64,000 nt of DNA from DATKNA01 sp963755755 (GTDB lineage Bacteria; Actinomycetota; Actinomycetes; Actinomycetales; Kineosporiaceae), in contig CAVWLJ010000004.1 in assembly GCA_963755755.1 (NCBI GenBank), forward strand, positions 248,001 through 312,000, given 5' to 3'. Position numbers and translations under genes: made by a program. Below are positions 19,019 through 27,184 of this stretch, one piece after another. The stretch's first letter is position 1. Every line of letters starts with the position of its first letter. Under the pieces are notes generated by a model, which saw nothing but the letters and a program-made list of their open reading frames with translations, searched no databases and was not told where the DNA came from.

Positions 19019-20460
19019 AGCGAGGCCTCCTTCACGTATGCGGCGAGGCCCTGGCGGCCGCCCTCGCGGCCGAAGCCCGACTCCTTGTAGCCCCCGAACG
19101 GGCTGGCGGGGTCGAACCGGTTGAAGGTGTTGGCCCAGACGACGCCGGCCTGCAGCCGGTCCGCCATCCACAGGATCCGCGAACCCTTGTCCGTCCAGAC
19201 CCCGGCCGACAGCCCGTACGGCGTGTTGTTCGCCCGCAGGACCGCCTCCTCCGGCGTCCGGAAGGTCAGGACGGCGAGCACCGGCCCGAAGACCTCCTCG
19301 CGCGCGATCCGGTGCGCGGGCGCGACGTCGGTGAAGACCGTCGGGGCGAACCAGAAGCCTCGGTCGGGCAGCTCGCAGGGCTCGGTCCAGCGCTGTGCGC
19401 CCTCGGCGTCCGCCGCGTCGGTGAGCTCGCGGATCCTCGCGAGTTGCGCGGCCGAGTTCACCGCGCCGACGTCGGTGTTCTTGTCCATGGGATCGCCGAC
19501 GCGTAGCAGCGCGACGCGGCGCCGCAGGCGCTCGTCGAACTCCTCCGCGATCGACTCCTGGACGAGCAGGCGCGACCCCGCGCAGCAGACGTGGCCCTGG
19601 TTGAAGAAGATCCCGTTGACGACGCCCTCGACGGCCTGCTCGATCGGCGCGTCGTCGAAGACGATGTTCGCCGCCTTGCCGCCGAGCTCCAGCGTGAGCT
19701 TCTTGCGGGTGCCGGCGACGCTGCGCGCGATCTGCCGGCCGACCTCGGTCGAGCCGGTGAAGGCGACCTTGTCGACGTCGGGGTGCGAGACGACAGCCGC
19801 GCCGGTGGCGCCGGCCCCCGGCAGGATGTTGACGACGCCGGGCGGCAGGTCGGCCTGCTGGCAGATCTCCGCGAAGAGCATCGCGGTCAGCGGCGTCGTC
19901 TCGGCGGGCTTGAGGACCACGGTGTTGCCGGCGGCGAGCGCCGGCGCGACCTTCCACGCGAGCATGAGCAGCGGGAAGTTCCAGGGGATGACCTGCCCGG
20001 CGACGCCGAGCGGCTGGGTGGAGGGCAGCCCGGCCCACTCGAGCTTGTCCGCCCAGCCCGCGTGGTAGAAGAAGTGCGCGGCCGCGAGCGGGACGTCGAC
20101 GTCGCGGCTCTCGCGGATCGGTTTGCCGTTGTCGAGCGTCTCCAGGACGGCCAGCTCGCGGGCCCTTTCCTGGAGGATGCGCGCGATCCGGAACAGGTAC
20201 TTCGCGCGCTCGCTGCCCGGCATCGGGCCCCACACGCGCTCGAACGCGACGCGGGCGGCGCGGACGGCGCGGTCGACGTCCGCCTCGGTGGCGAGCGCGA
20301 CCTTCGACAGCACCTCCTCGGTGGCCGGGTTGATCGTCTCGAACGACCCGCCCTCGACGGGGTCGACGAACTCGCCGTCGACGAACAGGCCGTAGGAGGC
20401 CCTGACGTCGGCGTCCCGCGACTGCGGCGCGGGCGCGTACTCGAAGGTGGGTGCGTTCAT
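19015..20460 (-). CDS. Aldehyde dehydrogenase, full length
   Basis: 481 residues. NAD(P)-dependent oxidation of an aldehyde to the acid. Landmarks: VIPWNFPLLM (~residues 155-165), GNTVVLKPAE, FTGSTEVGRQI, catalytic Glu in LELGGKAAN (~258) and catalytic Cys in FNQGHVCCAGSR (~291), then EEVFGPVLAVLTF and NPF-type FGGYKESGFGREGG. Eight bases downstream of deoC. DeoC releases acetaldehyde, so acetaldehyde to acetate is the probable reaction (inference from context). Translationally coupled to the half-length ALDH. Confidence 0.93.
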   Translation of the reverse strand: MNAPTFEYAPAPQSRDADVRASYGLFVDGEFVDPVEGGSFETINPATEEVLSKVALATEADVDRAVRAARVAFERVWGPMPGSERAKYLFRIARILQERARELAVLETLDNGKPIRESRDVDVPLAAAHFFYHAGWADKLEWAGLPSTQPLGVAGQVIPWNFPLLMLAWKVAPALAAGNTVVLKPAETTPLTAMLFAEICQQADLPPGVVNILPGAGATGAAVVSHPDVDKVAFTGSTEVGRQIARSVAGTRKKLTLELGGKAANIVFDDAPIEQAVEGVVNGIFFNQGHVCCAGSRLLVQESIAEEFDERLRRRVALLRVGDPMDKNTDVGAVNSAAQLARIRELTDAADAEGAQRWTEPCELPDRGFWFAPTVFTDVAPAHRIAREEVFGPVLAVLTFRTPEEAVLRANNTPYGLSAGVWTDKGSRILWMADRLQAGVVWANTFNRFDPASPFGGYKESGFGREGGRQGLAAYVKEASL

Positions 20461-20468
20461 GGCAGGGC

Positions 20469-21422
20469 CTATCCCAGGGTCAGGTGGTCGGCGGAGGCGT
20501 AGGCGCCGATCTCCATCCGGCGGCGCTGCAGCAGCAGGTCGTTGAGGAGGCTGGACGCGCCGAACCGGAAGCGGTCGGGGTCGAGCCAGTCCGGCCCCGC
20601 GGTCTCGTTGACGAGGACCAGGTGCTTGATCGCGTCCTTCGCGGTGCGGATGCCGCCGGCCGGCTTGACGCCGATCACGCGGCCCGTCACGTCGTACCAG
20701 TCGCGGACGGCCTCGAGCAGCAGCATCGTCACCGGCAGGGTCGCGGCCGGGGAGATCTTGCCCGTGCTGGTCTTGACGAAGTCGGCGCCCGCGAGCATCG
20801 CCAGCCAGGCGGCGCGGCGGACGTTGTCGTACGTCACGAGCTCGCCGGTCTCGAGGATGACCTTGAGGTGGGCGTCGCCGCACTCGGCCTTGACCGCGAC
20901 GATCTCCTCGTAGACCTTGGCGTACCGACCGGAGAGGAAGGCGCCGCGGTCGATCACCATGTCGATCTCGTCGGCGCCCGCGCGGACGGCGTCCGCGGTG
21001 TCGGTGAGCTTGACCGCGAGGCTGGCCCGGCCGCTCGGGAAGGCCGTGCTCACGGCCGCAACCTTGATCGGCGTCCCGGCCAGGTGCTCCTTGGCGACGC
21101 CGACGAGGTCGTTGTAGACGCAGAGCGCCGCGACCTGCGGGCAGCTCGGGTCCTCCGGGTCGGGGCGCCGGGCCTTCGCGGCGAGCGATCGCACCGTGCC
21201 CGCGGTGTCCGCGCCCTCGAGCGTCGTGAGGTCGACCATGCGGATGGCGAGGTCCAGGGCCCAGCGCTTCGACGTGTTCTTGATCGAGCGGGTGCCGAGC
21301 ATCGCGGCGCGGGCGTTCGCGCCCACCTCGTCGACGCCGGGGAGCCCGTGCAGCCAGCGGCGCAGCCCTGCGTCGTCCCGGGCGACCTCGTCGAGGACGC
21401 CCGCGGAGGCGAATGCGGTCAC
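20469..21422 (-). CDS. deoC: Deoxyribose-phosphate aldolase
   Basis: 317 residues from GTG 21422. Class I aldolase that splits 2-deoxyribose-5-phosphate into glyceraldehyde-3-phosphate and acetaldehyde. Schiff-base Lys in GADFVKTSTGK (~residue 215), the proton-relay Lys in VIGVKPAGGI (~250), and DLTTLEG near the start of the barrel, with DEIDMVID on strand 4. N-terminal extension of ~45 residues as in the long DeoC type. First of the deoC-ALDH-ALDH unit; its deoxyribose supply comes from DeoA/PunA through the mutase at 23807. Confidence 0.95.
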   Translation of the reverse strand: MTAFASAGVLDEVARDDAGLRRWLHGLPGVDEVGANARAAMLGTRSIKNTSKRWALDLAIRMVDLTTLEGADTAGTVRSLAAKARRPDPEDPSCPQVAALCVYNDLVGVAKEHLAGTPIKVAAVSTAFPSGRASLAVKLTDTADAVRAGADEIDMVIDRGAFLSGRYAKVYEEIVAVKAECGDAHLKVILETGELVTYDNVRRAAWLAMLAGADFVKTSTGKISPAATLPVTMLLLEAVRDWYDVTGRVIGVKPAGGIRTAKDAIKHLVLVNETAGPDWLDPDRFRFGASSLLNDLLLQRRRMEIGAYASADHLTLG

Positions 21423-21431
21423 GCTGGCACT

Positions 21432-23072
21432 CTACGTCGGAACATCCACGGCCGACCCACCCGCCGCCGGGCTCTCAGTGAGGTCCATGACCAGGCCGTC
21501 GGGCCCGCCGTCCACCCACTCCAACCGTGTGCCCAGCACGTCGGCGTAGACCTCGCGCAGGACGTCCTCCTGGTGACGCCAGGAGTAGCGGGCCAGGAGC
21601 TCCGGGTCGGAGGCGGCGCTCGCATAGCGTGGCCGGTCGGCGAGCACCCGCCGAACGGCGGCGGCGAGCTCGCCGGGGTCGCCGGCAGGGAAGACCTCGC
21701 CGATCCGGTGTTCGCGGACGAACTCCGCCTGGGTCCGGCAGTCGCTCACGACCACCGGGACGCCGGCGTTCAGGTACTCGAACACCTTGTTCGCCAGCGC
21801 CATCTCGTGGCTCGGGAAGTGGAGCAGGGGCACGAGCCCGACGTCGGCGGACCGCAGGAAGTCGACGACCTCGCCAGATCCCACGGGGTTGAGGAAGTGG
21901 ACCCGGTCGTCGAGGCCCAACTGGGTGGAGAGCGGCTTCAGCTGCCGCACGCTCCAGGTCTCGGTGTGCGGGACGCAGACCAGCGCCAAGTGGGCATCGG
22001 GCAGGGACAGCATGGCCTCGATCGCGGTGTGGACGCCGCGAGCCTTGGTCATCATGCCGCTGTACACGATCAGCGGGACACCGTCGGGCAGGCCGACGAC
22101 GTCGCGCAGAGCCGGCCGAGGACCGCGGGGCGGGTCGATCACGGGAGCGTTCAGCACGACCGCCGGTCGACGGTCCAGCTGGTAGACGCGCTGGAGCGCC
22201 TCCGCGATCGGCGGGCTCACCGTGATGACGCGCGCGGCGTTGCGGACGTACTCCTGTTCGAGGTCGGCCCACGCCGCCACGATGCGCCGGGTCCGGCCGC
22301 CGTACTGGGACAGCCCCGGGACGAACTCGTGAGCGTCGTAGATCCACCGCAGGTCCCGGCCCGCCGCACGCCCGCGTTCTGCCGCGGCGGTTGCGATGCC
22401 CACGACCTGCATGTCGTGCGCGTGCAGCAGGTCGGGCCGGAGCTCGTCGATCACGGGTGCCAGGGCACGCTCGTAGTCGAGCACCTCGGGCAGCACCGCT
22501 CTCCACCGCGCGCGGTACGGCACCTTCGCGATGCCGGTGTCGTACGCCGACCACGCCCGCCGGTACGCCACGTTGCCGACCCGGACCGTCTTGGCCGCGT
22601 AGACCTTGCGAGCCCGGAGCGCCTTGCGGCGCAGCCGCTTCCCGCGTGCCACCACGCTCCGCTTCGCTCGCCGCGCCACCGCGCCGGCCTTCCCGCTCCC
22701 TGCGGCGGAGGGGCCCGTCGCGGGCTGGACGGTCGCCGGGCCGGTGCCGGGCGGAACCGGCTGGGCCTGAGACGTCGGCGCCGGAGCGACGCCCGGCGTC
22801 GCCGGGGCACGCGTGGCCAGCCAGGCCGGCCGGAGCGACAGCAGGTCACGACGGCGAGCGTTCCGGCGCTGCACGCGTTCGTCGCGCATGGTGAAGGTCA
22901 CGGGGGCCCGAATGATCCGGACCGGCCCGAGCGACGTCTCCCAGCGCTCTGCCTGGGTCGTCGTGCCCAGCACGGTGACCTGGAGCCCGAGGCGGGCCAC
23001 CGCCAGGGCCTCCTTCTTGACGCGGGTGTCGGTCGAGACGTCGTTCGTCACGAGCATGACCACATGCGTCAT
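21432..23072 (-). CDS. Glycosyltransferase family 4 protein with long basic linker
   Basis: 546 residues from ATG 23072. GT-B fold: N-terminal MTHVVMLVTNDVSTDTRVKKEA, then DLLHAHDMQ and WIYDAHEF, and C-terminal donor domain with SGMMTKARG, GLVPLLHFPSHEMALANKVFEYLNAGVPVV (nucleotide-sugar site with the E-x7-E pattern). Between residues ~90 and ~170 sits an Ala/Pro then Arg/Lys-rich insert absent from typical members, possibly a membrane- or polymer-binding linker. Sugar and acceptor unknown; probably envelope polysaccharide or glycolipid. It intrudes into the nucleoside cluster and is not obviously part of that pathway. Confidence 0.87.
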   Translation of the reverse strand: MTHVVMLVTNDVSTDTRVKKEALAVARLGLQVTVLGTTTQAERWETSLGPVRIIRAPVTFTMRDERVQRRNARRRDLLSLRPAWLATRAPATPGVAPAPTSQAQPVPPGTGPATVQPATGPSAAGSGKAGAVARRAKRSVVARGKRLRRKALRARKVYAAKTVRVGNVAYRRAWSAYDTGIAKVPYRARWRAVLPEVLDYERALAPVIDELRPDLLHAHDMQVVGIATAAAERGRAAGRDLRWIYDAHEFVPGLSQYGGRTRRIVAAWADLEQEYVRNAARVITVSPPIAEALQRVYQLDRRPAVVLNAPVIDPPRGPRPALRDVVGLPDGVPLIVYSGMMTKARGVHTAIEAMLSLPDAHLALVCVPHTETWSVRQLKPLSTQLGLDDRVHFLNPVGSGEVVDFLRSADVGLVPLLHFPSHEMALANKVFEYLNAGVPVVVSDCRTQAEFVREHRIGEVFPAGDPGELAAAVRRVLADRPRYASAASDPELLARYSWRHQEDVLREVYADVLGTRLEWVDGGPDGLVMDLTESPAAGGSAVDVPT

Positions 23073-23162
23073 TGCGGGAAGTCCTCCACGGTCGTCGCCA
23101 CACGCGAGCAGCGAGGATACAGGCCGCGGTCCCGGACCCCGGGCGGTGATCCGCTCAAGGCG

Positions 23163-23810
23163 TCACGTGCGGGCGAGGACGTGCAGGTCGACGCCGTCCA
23201 CCGTCGGGGACGGCAGTGTGTCGACCCGCCAGGTCTCGGCCGCGAGCTCGAGGAAGGCGGGTGTGTGCCGACGCCGGGGGTCGGTGACCCAGGCCTCGCC
23301 GGCCGGGCCGACGAGCGCGTCCAGCGCCTCGAGCAGCGGGAGGACGTTCCGCTCCTCGTAGAGCACGTCGGACGCGAGCACCAGGTCCCACCCGCCGTCG
23401 GTCAGCAGCGGGTCCGGCTCCTCCCAGGAGGCCACCGCCGTCCGCACCCGGACGCCGTTGCGCGCTGCGTTGTCGGCGGCGAAGGCGATCGCGTCCGGGG
23501 ACCAGTCGGCCAGCAGGACGTCGGCGCCGCCGCGGGCCGCGACGATCCCGGGCAGGGCGATCCCGCAGCCGAGCTCGACGACCTTCCGGCCTTTCGGTGG
23601 GCGCCGGGCGACGACGTCCGCGAGCGCCACCGCGCTCGGCCACAGGTCGGCCCAGTAGGGCAGGAACTGGTTGTGCTCGAAGGCCTCCTCGTCGAGCAGG
23701 TCGAGCCCGTCGCGCGGATGCCGGACGGCGACCGCACCGCCGGGCAGGTCGACGACCTCCTCGACGACGTCGGCCCACGGGTCGGGCCGGTCCGCTCGTC
23801 CGGTGGTCAC
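23163..23810 (-). CDS. Class I SAM-dependent methyltransferase (Methyltransf_16-like)
   Basis: 215 residues from GTG 23810, overlapping the mutase stop by four bases. SAM-binding motif I VVELGCGIALPGIVAARGG (residues ~88-106), acidic loop LLADWSPD, motif SWEEPDPLL, and DLVLASDVLYEE as in lysine/nicotinamide N-methyltransferase-like proteins. PYWADLWPSA ahead of motif I is typical of this family. The target may be a protein side chain or small molecule; the sequence does not decide. Coupled translation with the mutase and punA gives a possible housekeeping role, but no pathway link is known. Confidence 0.85.
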   Translation of the reverse strand: MTTGRADRPDPWADVVEEVVDLPGGAVAVRHPRDGLDLLDEEAFEHNQFLPYWADLWPSAVALADVVARRPPKGRKVVELGCGIALPGIVAARGGADVLLADWSPDAIAFAADNAARNGVRVRTAVASWEEPDPLLTDGGWDLVLASDVLYEERNVLPLLEALDALVGPAGEAWVTDPRRRHTPAFLELAAETWRVDTLPSPTVDGVDLHVLART

Positions 23811-25585
23811 AGCGCGAGCCGGGCCGCCAGGTCGCCCTTGATCGCCGAGAGCCGGCGGGCCGCCTCGCCCCGGGCGGCGGCGAGACCGCTCTCGGTGACC
23901 GGCACGACCGCCTCGAGGTAGCACTTGAGCTTCGGCTCCGTCCCGCTGGGCCGGACGATCACGCGCCCACCGCCGGCCGTCCGGTAGAGCAGCCCGTCCG
24001 TCGGCGGCAGCGGCCCACCCTGCTCGAGGTCGCGGACCTCGACGACGTCATCCCCGCCGAGCGTCGCCGGGGGGTCGGCGCGCAGGGACGCCATCGCGTC
24101 CTGGATCAGGGACACGTCCGCCACGCGCAGCGACAGCTGATCGGTCGCGTGCACGCCGTGCGCGCGGGCGAGGTCGTCGAGCGCGTCGAGCAGCGTCCGT
24201 CCGGAGGCCTTGAGCGAGGCCGCCAGTTCGGCCACGACGAGCGCGGCGGTGATGCCGTCCTTGTCCCGCACCAGCGCGGGCGCCACGCAGTAGCCGAGGG
24301 CCTCCTCGTAGCCGTAGACCAGCTCCGGCACCCGGGAGATCCACTTGAAACCGGTCAGGGTCGTCTCGTGCCGGACGCCGTGTGCGGCGGCGATCCGCTC
24401 GAGCAGCTGCGACGAGACGACGGAGTTGGCGACCACGGCCCCCGTCACGGGCCGGCTGCGCGCGAGCAGGTACTCGCCGAGCAGTGCGCCGACCTCGTCG
24501 CCGCGCAGCATCCGCCAGCCACCCGACGACGAATCGGCGGAATCGGCGTCCGGGCGGGGCACGGCGACGGCGCAGCGGTCGGCGTCCGGGTCGTTGGCGA
24601 TCACGAGATCGGCCCCGCGTTCCCGGGCGGCGGCCAGCGCAAGGTCGATCGCGCCCGGTTCCTCGGGGTTGGGGAAGGCCACCGTCGGGAACGCCGGGTC
24701 CGGCTGCGCCTGCTGCGGCACGACGTAGGGCTCGGCGAATCCCGCTCGCGTCAGCGCGTCGACGACGACGGCTCCGCCGACGCCGTGCAGCGGAGTCAGC
24801 ACCACGTCGAGGTCCCGCGGGCCGCCGACCTGGACGACGCCGACCGCGGCGTCGAGGTAGTCCTCGACGATCCCGTCGTCGAGGGTGGTCCAGCCCTCGG
24901 GGTCCATCGGGACGTCCAGCGTCGGGCCGACGGCGGCGATCTCGGCGGCGATCTCGGCGTCCGCGGGCGGCACGAGCTGGGCGCCCTGACCGTCCCCGTC
25001 GTCGGCGCGGCCCCCGAGGTAGACCTTGTAGCCGTTGTCCTGCGGCGGGTTGTGGCTGGCGGTGACCATGACGCCCGCGTCGGCGCCGAGGTGCCGGACG
25101 CAGAACGCGAGCAGCGGCGTCGGCAGCGGGCGGGGCAGCACGGTGACGGTGGCCCCGGCCGCGCAGAGCACGGCCGCGGAGTCACGGGCGAACACGTCCG
25201 AGTCGCGCCGGGCGTCGAAGCCGATCACGACGTGCGGGGTGCCCGGGACATGCCCGCGCAGCCAGGCCGCGAGCCCGGCCGCGGTGCGGATGACGACGGC
25301 CCGGTTCATCCGGTTCGGTCCGGCACCCAGTTCCCCGCGCAGGCCCGCCGTTCCGAACTGGAGAGAGCCGGCGAACCGGTCGGCGAGGTCCGCGCGGGCC
25401 TCGGCGATCCGGTCCGGGCTCGTCAGGACGTCGGAGTGGCCGTCGCTGTCGCCGTTCCCGGTGGCCGCGATCACCAGCCGCTCGATCTCGGCGCGGGTGC
25501 GCGGGTCCGGGTCGTCGTCCCGCCACGCTGCCGCCCGCTGCAGGAGCACGGACAGCTGCTCGTCGTCCAGGACCTGCTCGGTCAT
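23807..25585 (-). CDS. Phosphohexomutase superfamily enzyme, probably phosphopentomutase (PGM2-like)
   Basis: 592 residues from ATG 25585, the length of the long PGM2-type mutases. Phosphoserine loop MVTASHNPPQDNGYKVY (Ser near residue 174), metal loop NDPDADRCAVAV, sugar loop GYEEALGYCV and phosphate loop RPSGTEPKLK are all present. Annotated in actinobacteria as PmmB/phosphomannomutase. The neighbours punA, deoC, add and deoA make ribose-1-P/deoxyribose-1-P to 5-P conversion the likelier job, as known for human PGM2. Located between punA (11 bases upstream) and the methyltransferase. Substrate is inference; fold and chemistry are secure. Confidence 0.92.
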   Translation of the reverse strand: MTEQVLDDEQLSVLLQRAAAWRDDDPDPRTRAEIERLVIAATGNGDSDGHSDVLTSPDRIAEARADLADRFAGSLQFGTAGLRGELGAGPNRMNRAVVIRTAAGLAAWLRGHVPGTPHVVIGFDARRDSDVFARDSAAVLCAAGATVTVLPRPLPTPLLAFCVRHLGADAGVMVTASHNPPQDNGYKVYLGGRADDGDGQGAQLVPPADAEIAAEIAAVGPTLDVPMDPEGWTTLDDGIVEDYLDAAVGVVQVGGPRDLDVVLTPLHGVGGAVVVDALTRAGFAEPYVVPQQAQPDPAFPTVAFPNPEEPGAIDLALAAARERGADLVIANDPDADRCAVAVPRPDADSADSSSGGWRMLRGDEVGALLGEYLLARSRPVTGAVVANSVVSSQLLERIAAAHGVRHETTLTGFKWISRVPELVYGYEEALGYCVAPALVRDKDGITAALVVAELAASLKASGRTLLDALDDLARAHGVHATDQLSLRVADVSLIQDAMASLRADPPATLGGDDVVEVRDLEQGGPLPPTDGLLYRTAGGGRVIVRPSGTEPKLKCYLEAVVPVTESGLAAARGEAARRLSAIKGDLAARLAL

Positions 25586-25596
25586 GGCGTCTCCCC

Positions 25597-26430
25597 TCAG
25601 ATCTCCTGCACGACCTGCGCGAGCATGGCGCCGACCCGCTGCGCGGCGGCCTTGCCGGCGGCCACCACCTCCGCGTGGTCGAGCGGGGTGCTCGAGACGC
25701 CCGCGGCGAGGTTCGTCACCAGCGAGACACCGAGCACCTCCAGGCCGGCGTGCCGGGCGGCGATCGCCTCGAGCGCGGTGGACATGCCGACGAGCTGCCC
25801 ACCGAGGACGCCGGCCATCCGCACCTCCGCCGGCGTCTCGTACTGCGGGCCGCGGAACTGGACGTAGACGCCCTCGTCGAGGCTCGGCTCCAGCTCGCGG
25901 CACAGCGTCCGCAACCGGGCGGAGTACAGGTCCGTGAGGTCGACGAAGGTCGGGCCCTCCAGCGGCGACGCCCCGGTCAGGTTGATGTGGTCGCTGATCA
26001 GCACCGGCGTCCCCGGCGTCCAGGCCGGGTTGAGCCCGCCGCACCCGTTCGTCAGGACGAGCACGCGACACCCGGCCGCCGCGGCGGTGCGGACGCCATG
26101 GACGACGGCGCGCACGCCGCGGCCCTCGTAGAAGTGCGTGCGCGTGCCGAAGACGAGCGCCCGCCGGTCGGAGCTGCCGATGCGGACCGACCGGATCGTC
26201 CCCACGTGGCCCGCGACGGCGGCCGCCCGGAACCCCGGCACCTGCGTGTTCGGCACCTCCGCGAGCGTCTCGCCGAGCAGCTCACCGGCCGGCGCCCAGC
26301 CCGATCCCAGCACGAGCGCGACGTCGTGCCGCTCCGCGCCCGTCAGCTCTGCGATGCGGGCCGCCGCGGCGCGCGCGACGTCCTGAGGATCGGTGCGCGG
26401 GTCGTCGAGGTCGGGGACGGCGCTGGTCAC
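25597..26430 (-). CDS. punA: Purine-nucleoside phosphorylase (trimeric type)
   Basis: 277 residues from GTG 26430. Splits purine (deoxy)nucleosides to base and (deoxy)ribose-1-phosphate. Phosphate site VLGSGWAPAG, GRTHFYEG-like FGTRTHFYEGRGV, LTNGCGGLNP, base/phosphate loop QFRGPQYETPAEVRMA and MSTALEAIAARH, TNLAAG with the catalytic Asn and DHAEV near the C-terminus. Trimeric PNPs of this type accept inosine and guanosine; adenosine would go through Add first. First gene of the punA-mutase-methyltransferase unit. Confidence 0.95.
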   Translation of the reverse strand: MTSAVPDLDDPRTDPQDVARAAAARIAELTGAERHDVALVLGSGWAPAGELLGETLAEVPNTQVPGFRAAAVAGHVGTIRSVRIGSSDRRALVFGTRTHFYEGRGVRAVVHGVRTAAAAGCRVLVLTNGCGGLNPAWTPGTPVLISDHINLTGASPLEGPTFVDLTDLYSARLRTLCRELEPSLDEGVYVQFRGPQYETPAEVRMAGVLGGQLVGMSTALEAIAARHAGLEVLGVSLVTNLAAGVSSTPLDHAEVVAAGKAAAQRVGAMLAQVVQEI

Positions 26431-26457
26431 CCGGGGAGACTATCCGCGGGCGCGACC

Positions 26458-26922
26458 TCAGAGCGCCGGTGGGATGTCCACCGAGGCGCAGGGCCGGGAG
26501 CGCAGCTCCGCGACGTAGTCGTCGGGCGCCCCGCCGGCCTCCGCGGCGTCCGCGAGCATGCCGAGGTAGCGGGCGCTCGGCAGGCCTCCCTCGTACGCGT
26601 CGAGCACGTAGATCCAGGCCGCGACGTCGCCGTCGAGCGTCTGCACCCGCACCCGCAGCTTGCGGAAGAGGCCGATGTCGACGCCCTCCCACTTGTCGAG
26701 CGACTCCTCGTCGAAGGGCGTGAGGTCGTACAGCGCGACGTAGACCTGGTGACCGGGGTCCTCGACGACGGTGCCGAGGGGACCCTCCCAGCTCACGTCC
26801 TCGCCGCCGAACGTCAGCCGCCAGTCGACCAGCCAGCCCATGCCCTGCAGGGGGGAGTGCGGTGCGCGCAGCGCCATCCGTTCCGGGTCGAGGTTGCTGC
26901 CGTACGCCGCGTACAACGCCAT
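26458..26922 (-). CDS. Gamma-glutamylcyclotransferase-like (GGCT/AIG2) protein
   Basis: 154 residues from ATG 26922. BtrG-like fold: ALYAAYGSNLDPERM at the N-terminus (YGSN binding loop), WRLTFGGEDVSWEGPLGTVV and YDLTPFDEESLDKWEGVD with the candidate catalytic Glu. The long GGDVAAWIYVLDAYEGGLPS strand and the C-terminus YVAELRSRPC follow the actinobacterial subgroup. Reaction probably releases 5-oxoproline from a gamma-glutamyl amine; the native substrate is unknown. Divergent from lpdA across a 262-base gap containing a perfect palindrome. Confidence 0.87.
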   Translation of the reverse strand: MALYAAYGSNLDPERMALRAPHSPLQGMGWLVDWRLTFGGEDVSWEGPLGTVVEDPGHQVYVALYDLTPFDEESLDKWEGVDIGLFRKLRVRVQTLDGDVAAWIYVLDAYEGGLPSARYLGMLADAAEAGGAPDDYVAELRSRPCASVDIPPAL

Positions 26923-26989
26923 GGTCCACAGCGTACGGATCCGACGGGACGATCACGGACGAACTCCTCGTCCGGCGCGCCGCTCGGCT

Positions 26990-27022
26990 CCTTGCCGGCC
27001 CCTTGCCGGCCCCTTGCCGCCC
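26990..27022. repeat. Three 11-base direct repeats
   Basis: CCTTGCCGGCC at 26990-27000 and 27001-27011, then CCTTGCCGCCC at 27012-27022, in the gap between the GGCT gene and lpdA. No function visible; it may be simple slippage. Confidence 0.6.
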
Positions 27023-27075
27023 CTCGCTGACCCGTTGCGCGGCCGCTGCCTGCGCTCGCGCCTGGCACCGCTGCG

Positions 27076-27118
27076 GACGCTGTGCATTGAGTCAGAGGGC
27101 GACTCAATGCACAGCGTC
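27076..27118. promoter_or_regulatory. Perfect 18-base inverted repeat with 7-base spacer upstream of lpdA
   Basis: Left arm GACGCTGTGCATTGAGTC (27076-27093), spacer AGAGGGC, right arm its exact complement (27101-27118). It lies between divergent starts (26922 and 27185), so a transcription terminator is not the obvious reading. The arms contain the AT-rich core TGCATTGAGTC, unlike the surrounding DNA. Candidates: operator for a dimeric regulator of lpdA or GGCT, an RNA hairpin in the lpdA leader, or a genome-dispersed palindromic repeat. Confidence 0.8.
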
Positions 27119-27184
27119 TCGAAGGATCCACCCGGCGGCGGTTCCGAGCGGGAATCGCTGTGCGCTGTCGGCGAGAATGGGCGG

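Noticed and set aside
18116..20233. 705-codon fused ALDH frame
   Set aside because: The part upstream of 19018 is a shadow frame of the complete ALDH; the half-length ALDH starts at its own GTG.
20451..23921. Plus-strand open frame of 1156 codons
   Set aside because: Antisense to ALDH, deoC, glycosyltransferase and methyltransferase genes; Arg/Gly/Val-rich low-complexity translation typical of high-GC shadow frames, with no domain.
26990..27022. CRISPR-like array
   Set aside because: Only three 11-base units with no spacers.
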